Assembly (NCBI RefSeq): GCF_002980525.1
Contig: NZ_PVBQ01000004.1
Coordinates: forward strand, 310,001 to 374,000
Direction: 5' to 3'
Source: Sphingobacterium haloxyli
Lineage (GTDB): Bacteria; Bacteroidota; Bacteroidia; Sphingobacteriales; Sphingobacteriaceae
DNA: 64,000 nt
Under the pieces are notes generated by a model. That model was given only the letters and a program-made list of their open reading frames with translations, made no database searches and was not told where the DNA came from. A program made the translations under genes and the position numbers. Each line of letters starts with the position of its first letter. The first letter of the stretch is position 1. Positions 17,940 through 30,115 of this stretch are shown here, piece after piece.

Positions 17940-19178
17940 ATGAGCAGCAATATCAATTTGATAGACTCTTTCCAAGAGTTCAAAGAATTCAAAAATATCG
18001 ATCGTCCGACCGTTATTACAGTATTGGAAGAAGTATTCCGCAGTATGATACGCAAGCGTTTTGGAACAGATGAGAACGTAGACGTAATTGTAAACCCGGA
18101 TAACGGGGATTTGGAAATCTGGAGGACACGTGTAGTGATGGAAGACGGATTCTCCGAAGATGATGATTTGGAAATCGAATTATCGGATGTGCGTCGGTAC
18201 GATCCGGATTTGGAAGTTGGCGACGAATATATTGAACAAATTACGTTGGAAAGCTTTGGTAGACGAGCTATTTTGGCTGCACGCCAAACGCTGGTTTCAA
18301 AAATACTAGAACTGGAAAAAGATGAAGTCTTTAAAAAATATAAAGACCGGGAAGGTGAATTGGTCATAGGAGAAGTATATCAGATATGGAAGAAAGAGAT
18401 ATTAGTACTGGATGAGGACGGAAATGAACTAATCCTTCCCAAAACCGAACAGATTCCAGCCGACTATTTCAAAAAAGGTGATAGTATTCGTGCAGTGGTG
18501 CTGAAGGTCGATATGATGAACAGTAATCCAAAAATCATTATTTCGCGTACCGCACCTGAATTCTTACAACGTTTATTTGAATTAGAAGTGCCCGAGATTT
18601 TTGATGGACTCATTACGATTAAGAAAATCGTTCGCGAGCCAGGGGAAAGAGCAAAAGTTGCAGTTGAATCTTATGACGATCGTATCGATCCTGTAGGAGC
18701 ATGTGTGGGTATGAAGGGTTCTCGCATACATGGTATCGTGAGGGAATTACGCAATGAAAACATTGATGTGATAAATTACACCTCAAACAATACGCTATAT
18801 ATTACGCGTGCTTTGAGCCCTGCACGTATCTCTTCAATTAAAATCGATGACGAGAACGACACGGCAGCTGTATATTTAAAGCCGGATCAAGTATCTCTTG
18901 CTATTGGTAGAGGTGGACACAACATCAAACTTGCGGGTAAATTGACTGGTTATGAAATTGATGTGTACAGAGAAAATGACGAAGTAGAAGAGGATGTAGA
19001 CATCGAAGAATTTGCGGACGAAATCGACAGCTGGATTATCGATGAATTAAAACGTGTAGGGCTTGATACAGCGAAATCAGTTTTAGCGCTCACAGAAGCA
19101 GAACTGGTTAGACGGACCGACTTAGAGGAAGATACTATACGTGAGATTCTCCGTATCCTCGAAGCTGAGTTTGAATAA
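17940..19178 (+). CDS. nusA: Transcription termination/antitermination factor NusA
   Basis: 412 residues: an N-terminal RNA-polymerase-binding domain (about 1-125), an S1 domain (from GELVIGEVYQIWKKEI), and two KH domains (DPVGACVGMKGSRIHGIV and AIGRGGHNIKLAG). A short acidic C-terminal helical region (VGLDTAKSVLALTEAELV) resembles one helix-hairpin-helix repeat, so it is shorter than E. coli NusA with its two acidic repeats, as usual in Bacteroidota. NusA modulates pausing, termination and antitermination. It stands between rimP and infB. Confidence 0.96.
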   Translation: MSSNINLIDSFQEFKEFKNIDRPTVITVLEEVFRSMIRKRFGTDENVDVIVNPDNGDLEIWRTRVVMEDGFSEDDDLEIELSDVRRYDPDLEVGDEYIEQITLESFGRRAILAARQTLVSKILELEKDEVFKKYKDREGELVIGEVYQIWKKEILVLDEDGNELILPKTEQIPADYFKKGDSIRAVVLKVDMMNSNPKIIISRTAPEFLQRLFELEVPEIFDGLITIKKIVREPGERAKVAVESYDDRIDPVGACVGMKGSRIHGIVRELRNENIDVINYTSNNTLYITRALSPARISSIKIDDENDTAAVYLKPDQVSLAIGRGGHNIKLAGKLTGYEIDVYRENDEVEEDVDIEEFADEIDSWIIDELKRVGLDTAKSVLALTEAELVRRTDLEEDTIREILRILEAEFE

Positions 19179-19199
19179 GGGTTTCGCCGTATCTGCAGG

Positions 19200-19234
19200 C
19201 TGAAAAAACAATTGAGCTGAAATTGTTTTTTCAG
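19200..19234 (+). terminator. Long perfect hairpin between nusA and infB
   Basis: A 14-base perfect stem (19200-19213 with 19221-19234, sequence CTGAAAAAACAATT and its complement) encloses a 7-base loop. The right arm carries six Ts but no T-run follows the stem. It could be a partial terminator or attenuator, or an RNA-processing site within the operon. Confidence 0.5.
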
Positions 19235-19254
19235 TGTAAAAAAACATATTTTTG
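19223..19254 (+). promoter_or_regulatory. Possible internal promoter for infB
   Basis: TTG (19223-19225), a 21-base spacer and TATTTTTG (19247-19254) fit the Bacteroidota promoter pattern about 30 bases upstream of the infB start. Its -33 part lies inside the right arm of the hairpin, so transcription through the hairpin and initiation here may be linked. Confidence 0.45.
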
Positions 19255-19285
19255 TAGTATTAAAATTATAGAAGGTAAATATTAG

Positions 19286-22200
19286 ATGGCAGAAGGAAAA
19301 AGCATAAACTTGCTAAAGGCAGCAAAAGAACTTAACATTGGGATAGGTACAGCTGTTGACTTCTTGGTTAAAAAAGGTTTTGATGTAGAATCAAAACCTA
19401 GTACTAAGTTGTCCCCAGATATGTATACTGTCCTTCTAAAAGAATTTCAAGGAGACAAAATCGTAAAAGACGAAGCGAAACAAATTGTTATCGGTAAAAT
19501 TCGTCGTGACGAGTCGGCTGCTGGAACAGGTGGAGCGAATCCTACGGAATCTAGAGAAGATTTTCAAGAAGAAGATAATGCAACGCCTAAGGAAGTCCTA
19601 ATTAAGGACACTGGCTTGCCCGTTGCGGCAGAGCCCACGCCTCCCGTGTCGGAAGAACCTGCCGTCGAAGAAAAAGAAGCGAGTCTTAGCCCCTTAAAAG
19701 TAGTTGGAAAGATTGATTTAAATAGCCTTAAACGGGGCAAGCCTAAAAAAGAATCCGAGAAAGAGGAAGTAGCAAAAGAAACATCCCCGAAGACAGCGGA
19801 ACCGGAAACCAAACCTGTTGAACAGGAAGTGAAGAAAGAGGAAGTTAAACCTGTGGTGGAGCAGCCGAAAGCTGAAACACCTAAGCAGGAAATAACATCT
19901 AAAAAAGAAGATAAGGAGGTTCTGCAGCCGAAAGAGGAACAAAAACAAGAAACAAAAGCAGAGCCTGCGGCTGACATGAATAAAGAAATTGAAGAAATTA
20001 AACCTCCGGTAAAGCAAGAACAAAAACCAGTGGTATCCGAAAACCCTCATAGGGACGTGATAAGAGCACGCTCCGAAACATTGAGTGGCCCCAAAGTCGT
20101 TGGAAAGATTCAACTTCCTGTGGAACGTAAACCTGTTGCTTCGTCCTCTGGGCCGTCGCATAACAATGATAACAAACGGAAGCGCAAACGTTCCAATAAG
20201 AACACACCAGTCAATCCAAACGCCGTAGAAGGACAAAGAAGTACTGGCGAAGGAAATGTTAATCGCGGTACTGGCTTTAACAAAGCTGGCGGACAAGCTG
20301 GTCCAAGACAAGGGCAAGGGCAAGGGCAAGGAAACCAACAACATGGACATGGAAAAGGACGCCATGATCATCGTGGAAAAGGGCGTCAGCAAGAAACACC
20401 GAAAGAAGAACCGTCAGAAAAAGAAATTCAAGACCAAATTAAGGCAACGTTGGCTCGTCTAAGCGGTGCTGGTAAGTCAGGTAAATTTGCGCAGCGTGCC
20501 AAATTACGTCGGCAGAAGCGTGATGATATAGCCCTTTCCGCAGAAGAGGCTGCAATGGAGGAAGCTGCACAATCTAAAATCCTACGTGTTACGGAATTTG
20601 TGACGGCAAATGAGTTAGCGAATTTAATGAATGTGCAGGTTACGCAAATCATTTCGACCTGTATGAGTTTGGGAATGTTTGTATCCATCAATCAACGTTT
20701 GGATGCTGAAACTTTAACAATCGTTGCTGATGAATTTGGTTATCAAGTAGAATTTATAAAGCCCGAGGATGAGGAGATTACGGAATTAGAGGAGCCGGAT
20801 AGCGAGGCAAACTTAATCCCCCGTGCGCCAATCGTAACGGTAATGGGACACGTCGACCATGGTAAAACCTCCTTATTGGATTACATCCGTAAGGCGAACG
20901 TAACAAAAGGCGAAGCTGGTGGTATCACGCAGCACATCGGGGCGTACGCTGTGAACTTGGAGGACGGACGTAAAATTACATTTTTGGACACGCCAGGTCA
21001 CGAAGCTTTTACAGCGATGCGTGCACGTGGGGCGAAGGTAACGGATATCGTTATTATCGTTATTGCAGCGGATGATGCTGTCATGCCGCAAACAAGAGAG
21101 GCTATTAATCATGCTCAAGCGGCTGGTTCTCCCATCGTTTTTGCTTTTACGAAAGTAGATAAGCCGGGTGCTAATGCGGATCGGATCAGAGAGCAATTGT
21201 CAGGTATGAACATCTTGGTAGAAGACTGGGGTGGTAAGTACCAAGCCCAGGAAATATCGGCAAAAACGGGAGAGAACGTCGACTTATTGTTGGAGAAAGT
21301 CTTGTTAGAAGCAGAATTGTTAGAACTACAGGCAGATCCGAAAAAACGTGCCGTAGGTTCTGTCATAGAAGCCGCATTAGATAAAGGTCGCGGTATTGTC
21401 ACAACTGTACTCGTACAGGGCGGTACACTACGTGTTGGAGATCCTATTCTTGCTGGTTCGCACTCGGGTAAAGTGAAGGCGTTGACGAATGAACGCGGTG
21501 AGCGCGTGAAAGAGGCAGGGCCATCCGTACCGGTACAGATTTTGGGTATGTCTGGTGCGCCTACCGCAGGAGATAAGCTATACGTAATGGAAAGTGAATC
21601 GGAAGCGCGTCAAGTGGCAAATAAACGTCTGCAATTGCAGCGTGAACAAGGTATGCGTGCTACTAAACACATTACTTTAGATGAAATCGGTCGTCGTTTA
21701 GCTATCGGAAACTTTAAAGAGCTGAATGTTATTGTTAAGGGAGACGTGGACGGTTCAATAGAAGCATTATCCGACTCCTTGTTGAAACTGTCTACTGACG
21801 AAATTCAAGTTAATATTATTCACAAATCGGTGGGAGCTATCTCGGAATCCGATGTATTATTAGCGTCTGCTTCAGATGCAATCATTATCGGTTTCCAGGT
21901 ACGCCCAACACAGGGCGCTAAGAAGCTGGCAGAAAACGAACAAATCGACATTCGCCTGTACTCAATTATCTACGATGCCATTGATGAACTAAAATCGGCT
22001 ATGGAAGGTATGTTGGCGCCGAAGTTTGAAGAAAAGATTGTCGCAGAGGTCGAAATTCGCGAGACATTTAAAATTTCTAAAGTGGGCACAATTGCTGGAT
22101 GTATGGTTCGAGAAGGTAAGATCAACCGTAACAATGATATCCGTGTCATCCGCGATGGTGTTGTGATCCATACGGGTAAACTAGCTTCATTAAAACGTTT

Positions 22201-22327
22201 TAAAGACGATGTGAAAGAAGTGTCCCAAGGATATGAATGTGGTTTGAATATCGACCGTTTCAATGATATACAAGAAGGTGATATTGTGGAAGCCTACGAA
22301 CAAGTAGAAGTTAAACGTAAACTTTAA
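19286..22327 (+). CDS. infB: Translation initiation factor IF-2
   Basis: 1013 residues. The N-terminus has the small IF2-N fold ([20 protein letters not shown]), then a long Lys/Glu/Pro-rich disordered region (about 70-350), including a Gly-Gln repeat tract near 330-345. The GTPase domain begins with G1 GHVDHGKTS (about 521-529), with DTPGHEA (G3) and NKxD-like TKVD (G4). Domains II, III and IV follow and end in [20 protein letters not shown]-2 delivers initiator tRNA to the ribosome. It is the last gene before a clear terminator. Confidence 0.97.
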   Translation: MAEGKSINLLKAAKELNIGIGTAVDFLVKKGFDVESKPSTKLSPDMYTVLLKEFQGDKIVKDEAKQIVIGKIRRDESAAGTGGANPTESREDFQEEDNATPKEVLIKDTGLPVAAEPTPPVSEEPAVEEKEASLSPLKVVGKIDLNSLKRGKPKKESEKEEVAKETSPKTAEPETKPVEQEVKKEEVKPVVEQPKAETPKQEITSKKEDKEVLQPKEEQKQETKAEPAADMNKEIEEIKPPVKQEQKPVVSENPHRDVIRARSETLSGPKVVGKIQLPVERKPVASSSGPSHNNDNKRKRKRSNKNTPVNPNAVEGQRSTGEGNVNRGTGFNKAGGQAGPRQGQGQGQGNQQHGHGKGRHDHRGKGRQQETPKEEPSEKEIQDQIKATLARLSGAGKSGKFAQRAKLRRQKRDDIALSAEEAAMEEAAQSKILRVTEFVTANELANLMNVQVTQIISTCMSLGMFVSINQRLDAETLTIVADEFGYQVEFIKPEDEEITELEEPDSEANLIPRAPIVTVMGHVDHGKTSLLDYIRKANVTKGEAGGITQHIGAYAVNLEDGRKITFLDTPGHEAFTAMRARGAKVTDIVIIVIAADDAVMPQTREAINHAQAAGSPIVFAFTKVDKPGANADRIREQLSGMNILVEDWGGKYQAQEISAKTGENVDLLLEKVLLEAELLELQADPKKRAVGSVIEAALDKGRGIVTTVLVQGGTLRVGDPILAGSHSGKVKALTNERGERVKEAGPSVPVQILGMSGAPTAGDKLYVMESESEARQVANKRLQLQREQGMRATKHITLDEIGRRLAIGNFKELNVIVKGDVDGSIEALSDSLLKLSTDEIQVNIIHKSVGAISESDVLLASASDAIIIGFQVRPTQGAKKLAENEQIDIRLYSIIYDAIDELKSAMEGMLAPKFEEKIVAEVEIRETFKISKVGTIAGCMVREGKINRNNDIRVIRDGVVIHTGKLASLKRFKDDVKEVSQGYECGLNIDRFNDIQEGDIVEAYEQVEVKRKL

Positions 22328-22350
22328 TGCTATTTACGTATTGATAATAT

Positions 22351-22380
22351 AATCCCGGCAGGTTATTGTCGGGATTTTTT
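22351..22380 (+). terminator. Terminator after infB
   Basis: AATCCCG (22351-22357) pairs with CGGGATT (22370-22376) and is followed by a T-run to 22380. It lies 24 bases downstream of the infB stop and probably ends the rimP-nusA-infB transcript. Confidence 0.8.
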
Positions 22381-22437
22381 ATATCCCATAGAAGCTATCT
22401 AGTTGCCTATTATCAAGAATAAAGCTACTTTTATAAC

Positions 22438-23481
22438 ATGTATAAATTTGAGATTTCCAATATTATATATCAGCCCAATGACACCGTTACGTTAATATTT
22501 AGCGACTTATCAGGTAGTTACCCAAAGCCCAAGGCAGGACAATTTCTGACTGTCTCTTTTATATTCGGAGAAAGAGAGGTTAGAAGATCCTATTCTTTTA
22601 GCAGCTCCCCCGATGTTGACGAACCACTGGCCATCACCGTAAAGAGAGTGGACAATGGCGAGATTTCTCGCTTATTGCATCACCAGACTAGGGTAGGCGA
22701 TATTATTAATGTACTTGAGCCGCAGGGGCTGTTCTATTATGAACCCGATACAGCTAAAGATCGCACATTGTTTCTTTTTGCAGCAGGAGTCGGTATAACG
22801 CCGCTTTTCTCTATTTTGAAAACTGTGTTAATCGCTGAAGACGAAACTAAAGTCGTGCTTGTGTATAGCAATAGATCAATGGCAAGTACAGTGTTTTACA
22901 CTGAATTGTTGGAGTGGCAAACTCGGTACGCTAACCGACTAGAGATAGTGTGGATATTTTCCAGTTCGAAAAATCTTTTGCACGCACGATTAAATAGGGA
23001 ATATCTAATTCGTATCGTGAAGGAACAAATGCCTGAACACGGCAACGTATTATTCTATACTTGTGGCCCCGTTTTCTATATGGATTTAGTGCGGTTTACC
23101 TTATTGGGTATGGGATTCCCTGACAACCATATAAAGAGAGAAACGTTCCATTTTCCTGAAGAAGAGGAAGACGAAGATGAGAAGGAAGAGGAACCTGTGG
23201 ATATGACGTCGTATAATGTCAGACTTCGTCTTCAAGGTAAGGAGTATGATTTAGTTATTCCGTACAATAAAACTGTATTAGACGTAGGATTAGAACATAA
23301 AATTAGACTACCATATTCGTGTAAGTCCGGCATGTGTAGCACCTGTATCTCGCAATGTACCTCAGGAAGCGTACGTATGGATTACAATGAGGTATTAACG
23401 GATAGGGAGGTGGAAAATGGACGTTGCTTAATCTGTGTTTCGCATCCCTTGGAAGACGGGACGGTGATTGAGGTGCTTTAG
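22438..23481 (+). CDS. Ferredoxin-NADP reductase with 2Fe-2S domain, PaaE/Hmp-like
   Basis: A 347-residue iron-sulfur flavoprotein. The FAD domain carries RRSYSFSSSP, the NAD(P) domain carries FAAGVGITPLFSIL, and a C-terminal plant-type 2Fe-2S ferredoxin domain has Cys295, Cys300, Cys303 (SCKSGMCSTC) and a final Cys near 330-333 (CLICVSHP). This is the layout of reductase components such as PaaE that feed electrons to oxygenases. A highly acidic insert (about 240-260) links the reductase and ferredoxin parts. No partner oxygenase is adjacent, so the acceptor is unknown. Confidence 0.85.
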   Translation: MYKFEISNIIYQPNDTVTLIFSDLSGSYPKPKAGQFLTVSFIFGEREVRRSYSFSSSPDVDEPLAITVKRVDNGEISRLLHHQTRVGDIINVLEPQGLFYYEPDTAKDRTLFLFAAGVGITPLFSILKTVLIAEDETKVVLVYSNRSMASTVFYTELLEWQTRYANRLEIVWIFSSSKNLLHARLNREYLIRIVKEQMPEHGNVLFYTCGPVFYMDLVRFTLLGMGFPDNHIKRETFHFPEEEEDEDEKEEEPVDMTSYNVRLRLQGKEYDLVIPYNKTVLDVGLEHKIRLPYSCKSGMCSTCISQCTSGSVRMDYNEVLTDREVENGRCLICVSHPLEDGTVIEVL

Positions 23482-23562
23482 CCTATCGCTTCCGTAGATT
23501 GTACATTAAAAAACGTATATTAGTCAGTAAAATCTGATAAATGCAGTGTTCTGAAAGTTGAA

Positions 23563-24015
23563 ATGAATAAAAAATCCATAAGAAAAATTATAAGAATTCT
23601 ACCTTTTGTTTATATATGTTTCGTGGCAATTTTGCTTCTTGCAAGCTGCTCACCAAAGTTACGCACGGCGGGCAGGGATGTTCGGGAGCAAGGCCGCGCT
23701 TCATACTATGGAGATAAATTTCACGGCAGAACCACCGCTAGTGGCGAGCGATTCAACCAAAACGCAATGACGGCGGCCCATAGGACCCTCCCTTTTGGCA
23801 CCAAGGTGACAGTAAAGAACTTGAACAACGGCAAGCAGGTGGTAGTGACGATCAATGATCGGGGCCCGTCGTCCAAATCAAGAATGATCGACCTTTCTAA
23901 GGGAGCCGCCAAGAAAATAGGGATGATCCAAGCGGGTGTTGTGCCGGTGGAACTGCGATATAAGAATGGAGCCGCTTCCGGTAAAAAAATCAAGATGAAA
24001 AAGCCACGAAAATAA
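23563..24015 (+). CDS. RlpA-like septal ring lipoprotein
   Basis: 150 residues: a basic N-terminus, a hydrophobic segment and a lipobox LLASC (Cys29), then a double-psi beta-barrel RlpA domain with [31 protein letters not shown] and VTINDRGP. RlpA proteins bind or cleave naked glycan strands. The protein lacks the SPOR domain of E. coli RlpA, like many short Bacteroidota versions. It probably sits in the outer membrane facing the periplasm. A weak hairpin with AAAAAAGGA and TCCTTTTTT arms follows the stop. Confidence 0.88.
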   Translation: MNKKSIRKIIRILPFVYICFVAILLLASCSPKLRTAGRDVREQGRASYYGDKFHGRTTASGERFNQNAMTAAHRTLPFGTKVTVKNLNNGKQVVVTINDRGPSSKSRMIDLSKGAAKKIGMIQAGVVPVELRYKNGAASGKKIKMKKPRK

Positions 24016-24152
24016 AAAAGGACAACAGACTCTGCTGTATCTTACTTCCTTTTTTGCGTTCAAATCCGTATCTTTAGGCGAACTTTAAAAGGATAGACCA
24101 TTGCCTAAGGGCTGGTTTATTAATTCATTGAACATTAAGTATATTTCAATAG

Positions 24153-26375
<2,223 letters not shown>

Positions 26376-26400
26376 GAGTGAGCATTAACGCTATGTAACG

Positions 26401-26428
26401 AAAAAGCCGGTTCACGAACCGGCTTTTT
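26401..26428. terminator. Bidirectional terminator between icd and barrel gene
   Basis: AAAAAGCCGGTTC (26401-26413) and its exact complement (26416-26428) form a 13-base stem between two convergent genes, with A- and T-runs at both ends. It can end transcription from either side. Confidence 0.88.
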
Positions 26429-26448
26429 CATTTGTTTTATTGAATGTA

Positions 26449-27048
26449 TTAGAAATAAAACTGTACGCCCACTGTTGGCGCTAATGAATTAGCATTTAAA
26501 CCAAATGAGTTAACGGTTGTTTTAGCAGAGCCACCTTCGGGATCTGTGATGTTTGAATTAAAGTATAAACCTCTTACTTTAAATTCCAAACCAATTTTTG
26601 ATGTAGGGAAATACGCGATACCAGGCGCCAATTCGACGCCATAGTTACTGACATTGGCAGTTTTTTCATCATTAGCTTTTTGATTTCCCCAAGACATTGG
26701 AACTGAAAGTTGTCCAAAGAATCTCACTGGGCCATTAGCTGAATACCACCTACCAAAAGGAGCAACAGCAAAAGCACTGTTGGTACGTTCTGTGACATTA
26801 GCTTCTGCATCATATTCGCTTTTGTTCCATTGATAACCTAAACCAACTCCTACAGCAATGTTGTCGGATACGAAATAACCTGCAGATGGCATAATATTAA
26901 ATGAAGTAGACTTCAAATCGGTGTCTTTTACCGATTCGGTATTAAATCCTAGCCCACCGCCGACAACAAATTTACCTTTTTCTGTTTGCGCTTGTGAAGC
27001 AAATGTTAATGCAGCGACAGCTGCCAGGGTTAAATAAAATTTTTTCAT
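26449..27048 (-). CDS. Outer-membrane beta-barrel protein (PorT/OmpW-like)
   Basis: 199 residues with a signal peptide (MKKFYLTLAAVAALTFASQA) and alternating hydrophobic strands typical of a small eight-strand barrel: VGGGLGFNTES, IAVGVGLGYQW and a final VGVQFYF strand that fits the BAM-recognition ending. It belongs to the broad outer-membrane beta-barrel (OMP_b-brl) group; the ligand or role is unknown. It is a single gene, convergent with icd. The upstream minus strand has TAACTTTG near 27090, a plausible -7 element. Confidence 0.8.
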   Translation of the reverse strand: MKKFYLTLAAVAALTFASQAQTEKGKFVVGGGLGFNTESVKDTDLKSTSFNIMPSAGYFVSDNIAVGVGLGYQWNKSEYDAEANVTERTNSAFAVAPFGRWYSANGPVRFFGQLSVPMSWGNQKANDEKTANVSNYGVELAPGIAYFPTSKIGLEFKVRGLYFNSNITDPEGGSAKTTVNSFGLNANSLAPTVGVQFYF

Positions 27049-27344
27049 GTTACTTGAATTTAATTTGTTCTAATACTTTGACTTTTTATCAAAGTTATTC
27101 AGTTATTCCAATACTCGTGCCATTCGCAACATGAAATTGTCATTCTATTGTTTGTTTGTACAACTAGCTGGCTATTATAGTTTTAGTTGAATTCCATATT
27201 AAATATTTAATAACAAAGTATTATTATGTTCGGAAAAGAATCGTTTATTGGGCATTTTGGCAGCAAAAAGCTAAATTGTCAGTGTAAGAATGGCAGTCCG
27301 CGTGATTGAAAAACTACAACGTAGCATTTGACGCTGCCGAACGG

Positions 27345-28082
27345 CTATACTTCGACCACCAAGTAGGAAGCGTTAGAATGTTCTTTTCTTAGCACGGGGA
27401 GAGCGACATTGTATACTGGTATTTTGGTTGTCGTGGAACCGCGGAGCTTCCCGGCATGCGCATGTCCGTGAAAAGCTGCAGAAACTTGACGCCGAATAAG
27501 GGGCTCTGCTAGATGCGAGGACCCCAAAAAAGGAAACAGCTGTTCCGGTTCGCCTTGGATTGTCTCTTTAATAGGGGCATAATGTAAAAGCGCTACTTTC
27601 GGCAACGCTGGACACTCTTGTTCCAGTCGTGTAAGGGCGCGATCTAATTGTAGCGATTCATTGACTACCTCGTGTACATATTGCTTCATCATATCTTCTC
27701 CAAAGATAGAAAGCATATATTGGTCAAATCCCCCTCCGAATCCTTTTATGCCAGCAAATCCCACGTTCTCGACAACCGTAGATTCGCCATCTAAAATAAT
27801 CATATTATGTTCCGTAAGGATTTGTTTAATAATCTTTTGCCGTCCCTTTTCATAATCATGGTTGCCTAAAACACCGATTACGGGAATTTTTAAGATTTCT
27901 AATTGTTCGCCGAGAATCTTTGCTTCGTCCTCATCGCCTGTATCCGTCAGATCGCCACAAATAACCAAGACATCTGCTTCTTCAGAAACTTGTTCAAAGG
28001 TTGAGCGCAAACTGCCGTGGTCGGTTATTTTAGTATGGATATCTGCCATGGCGGCAATTTTCGTTTTTTTCTTTTTTGTCAT
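27345..28082 (-). CDS. Calcineurin-like metallophosphoesterase
   Basis: 245 residues with all the dinuclear metal motifs: MADIHTK (D14, H16), ICGDLTD (D44), VLGNHDY (N74, H75), and FHGHAHAG near the C-terminus. Family members hydrolyse phosphodiesters or phosphomonoesters, including nucleic acids, nucleotides and phospholipids. It starts 4 bases after the stop of the upstream nucleotidyltransferase-like gene, so the two are almost certainly co-transcribed. The pairing suggests the phosphoesterase may remove a group that the transferase adds. Substrate unknown. Confidence 0.85.
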   Translation of the reverse strand: MTKKKKTKIAAMADIHTKITDHGSLRSTFEQVSEEADVLVICGDLTDTGDEDEAKILGEQLEILKIPVIGVLGNHDYEKGRQKIIKQILTEHNMIILDGESTVVENVGFAGIKGFGGGFDQYMLSIFGEDMMKQYVHEVVNESLQLDRALTRLEQECPALPKVALLHYAPIKETIQGEPEQLFPFLGSSHLAEPLIRRQVSAAFHGHAHAGKLRGSTTTKIPVYNVALPVLRKEHSNASYLVVEV

Positions 28083-28086
28083 GCTA

Positions 28087-28830
28087 TCAAATAGTTGTTA
28101 TTGTATAGGACTTGTAATCCCACTCTTTAATATCTATTTCGTACTGGGTCTGATCGATTAGGGGACCTCGACACACCTTTTCTAACGGAGCGGGAAGATC
28201 ATATTGTTCCGCTGCGCGGACCATAAGCTCGTCGAAAAGCCATTTAGGGATAATGTCGCGGTAATCTGCAGGATATACGAACTGGAAGGTCAGAAGTTGT
28301 GCCAATAACAAGTGCCAGTGCGGGCTTAAGCGTTGTAGCAATAGCTTCCAATTCACGTTTCTCCCATATTTTAGAAGGATGTGGTTGATATCGGCGCTGT
28401 CGTTACGCTCCCGGTTCTGTACGTATATTTTGCACCAAATAAGCTCCTCCACCGGTATAAATTGTACAGGTACGCCAGCAAATGTTCCTGTCGATGCTCT
28501 TTCGTACCAAGAATCATCTACTGTGCAAATATTGCTAACGGTATCAAAAATAATATCGATGAAATATTCACCATGAAATACTTTAGCGAGCCAGCGAGCG
28601 TCGGTTAGTTCGGTTTCGTAGCCTTGGGCAGCAAAAAATTTTAATATTTTTGGGTATTCGCTACTTTTACAAAAGATATCTAAGTCTTTAGTGTCGCGAA
28701 AGATCCCTGTATAGTGGAACATAGCAAAAGCTCCACCTAACATAAATTGGCATTCGCCGTCAAGTAATAATTGGAGCGCGTCCCGATAGAATGCCTCCGA
28801 TGCTTGCTTCTGCTTCTCAGTTGTTATCAT
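28087..28830 (-). CDS. Nucleotidyltransferase-fold protein (AbiEii-like superfamily)
   Basis: 247 residues with the minimal nucleotidyltransferase pattern: FMLGGAFAMFHYTG, then TKDLDIF with the D-x-D metal pair, and a third acidic strand YFIDIIFD. This is the polymerase-beta-type fold seen in AbiEii/GrbA-like and housekeeping transferases; the C-terminal half is helical and unassigned. It stands directly upstream of the metallophosphoesterase (4-base gap), forming a two-gene unit. A defence or RNA/protein-modification role is possible but unproved. Confidence 0.65.
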   Translation of the reverse strand: MITTEKQKQASEAFYRDALQLLLDGECQFMLGGAFAMFHYTGIFRDTKDLDIFCKSSEYPKILKFFAAQGYETELTDARWLAKVFHGEYFIDIIFDTVSNICTVDDSWYERASTGTFAGVPVQFIPVEELIWCKIYVQNRERNDSADINHILLKYGRNVNWKLLLQRLSPHWHLLLAQLLTFQFVYPADYRDIIPKWLFDELMVRAAEQYDLPAPLEKVCRGPLIDQTQYEIDIKEWDYKSYTITTI

Positions 28831-28917
28831 ATATAATACTTTATATTTTGAACAACTAACATGCGTTTTTGTTCCATCCTCAACCGATCCTACTTCGATC
28901 TCGTATTATATATAAAG

Positions 28918-28945
28918 AAAAACCCCGGAGAAATCCCGAGGTTTT
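28918..28945 (-). terminator. Terminator after grpE-dnaJ
   Basis: On the minus strand AAAACCTCGG and CCGGGGTTTT pair with one G-U wobble, and the T-run continues the stem. It lies 21 bases downstream of the dnaJ stop and ends the grpE-dnaJ transcript. Confidence 0.8.
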
Positions 28946-28965
28946 ATCAATAGAATGAAATTTAT

Positions 28966-30111
28966 TTATTCAAAATATTCTTTAATGCGTTCGAAAAAGG
29001 ACTTCTCACTTTTACCTGGTTGCGGTTTAAAGTTTGCCGAACCTTTCAGTTTTTCCAGAACAGAACGCTCTTCCGGAGAGACGGCTTTAGGTGTCCATAC
29101 ATTAACATATACCAGTTGATCTCCTTTATGATAAGAGTTTACCTCTGGTACTCCTTTTCCTTTTAAGCGTAAAATTTTTCCTCCTTGCGTTCCGGGATCG
29201 ATCTTGATTTTTGCTTTCCCGTCAATAGTAGGAATTTCGACGCTGGTGCCCAAAGCAGCATCGGCAAAATTGATATAAAGATCGTAAATGACATTGATGC
29301 CATCACGTTTCAACGTTTCATGTGGTATCTCTTCGATGAGGATGATTAAGTCTCCTGGAACACCACCTCTAGGCGCGGCATTTCCTTTTCCGCTCATAGA
29401 CAGTTGCATTCCTTCACTTACGCCTGCAGGGATGTTGATAGCAATTGTTTCTTCGCCCCTTTCTAACCCTTCACCGCGACAGGTGGTACATTTGGATGTG
29501 ATTTCAACGCCTTCACCGTTACATGTCGGACACGTGCTCGTAGTTTGCATTTGTCCTAATATGGTATTGGTCACTCTTCTCACCGAACCCACGCCGCCAC
29601 ACGTTTTGCAGGTATGATAAGACGATTTGTCCTTTGCTCCGGTTCCATCACAGGTGTGGCATTGCACTTGCTTATTTACCTTGACTTTTTTCTCTACACC
29701 TTTCGCAATCTCTTCTAAAGTCAATTTCACTTTAATACGAAGATTGGTGCCTCGCTGTACGCGTCTACCACTTCCACTACGGCCGCCGCCAAAGAAACTT
29801 TCAAAGGGATGTCCGCCGCCGAAAATATCACCAAACTGGCTGAATATATCTTCCATATTCATGCCACCGCCCCCAAAGCCTGAAGCCGAATTTCCCGCAT
29901 GGCCAAATTGGTCATACCGCTGTCGCTTCTCCGGACTGCTTAATACCTCGTACGCTTCAGCTGCTTCTTTAAATTTCTCTTCTGCGTCTTTATCGTCCGG
30001 GTTTTTGTCCGGATGATATTTTATCGCCAATTTGCGATATGCAGACTTAATTTCGGACGCGTCCGCAGACTTTGAAACGCCTAATATATCATAATAATCT
30101 CTCTTAGCCAT
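28966..30111 (-). CDS. dnaJ: Molecular chaperone DnaJ
   Basis: 381 residues with the standard order: J domain (residues about 4-68, HPD in YHPDKN), Gly/Phe-rich linker ([25 protein letters not shown]), a zinc domain with four CxxCxGxG repeats (for example CHTCDGTGA and CPTCNGEGV), and two C-terminal substrate-binding domains. DnaJ hands unfolded proteins to DnaK and stimulates its ATPase. It follows grpE by 4 bases on the same strand, forming a heat-shock pair; dnaK is not in the window. Confidence 0.97.
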   Translation of the reverse strand: MAKRDYYDILGVSKSADASEIKSAYRKLAIKYHPDKNPDDKDAEEKFKEAAEAYEVLSSPEKRQRYDQFGHAGNSASGFGGGGMNMEDIFSQFGDIFGGGHPFESFFGGGRSGSGRRVQRGTNLRIKVKLTLEEIAKGVEKKVKVNKQVQCHTCDGTGAKDKSSYHTCKTCGGVGSVRRVTNTILGQMQTTSTCPTCNGEGVEITSKCTTCRGEGLERGEETIAINIPAGVSEGMQLSMSGKGNAAPRGGVPGDLIILIEEIPHETLKRDGINVIYDLYINFADAALGTSVEIPTIDGKAKIKIDPGTQGGKILRLKGKGVPEVNSYHKGDQLVYVNVWTPKAVSPEERSVLEKLKGSANFKPQPGKSEKSFFERIKEYFE

Positions 30112-30115
30112 CTTC

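Noticed and set aside
20311-20333. Gly-Gln repeat tract as a tandem-repeat locus
   Set aside because: It is a short, in-frame low-complexity part of the disordered IF-2 N-terminus, common in this protein.
19718-20392. A 224-residue minus-strand frame inside infB
   Set aside because: It lies opposite the Lys/Glu/Pro-rich and Gly-Gln-rich low-complexity region of IF-2, whose composition keeps the other frame open; its translation is Phe/Leu/Cys/Arg-rich and shows no domain.
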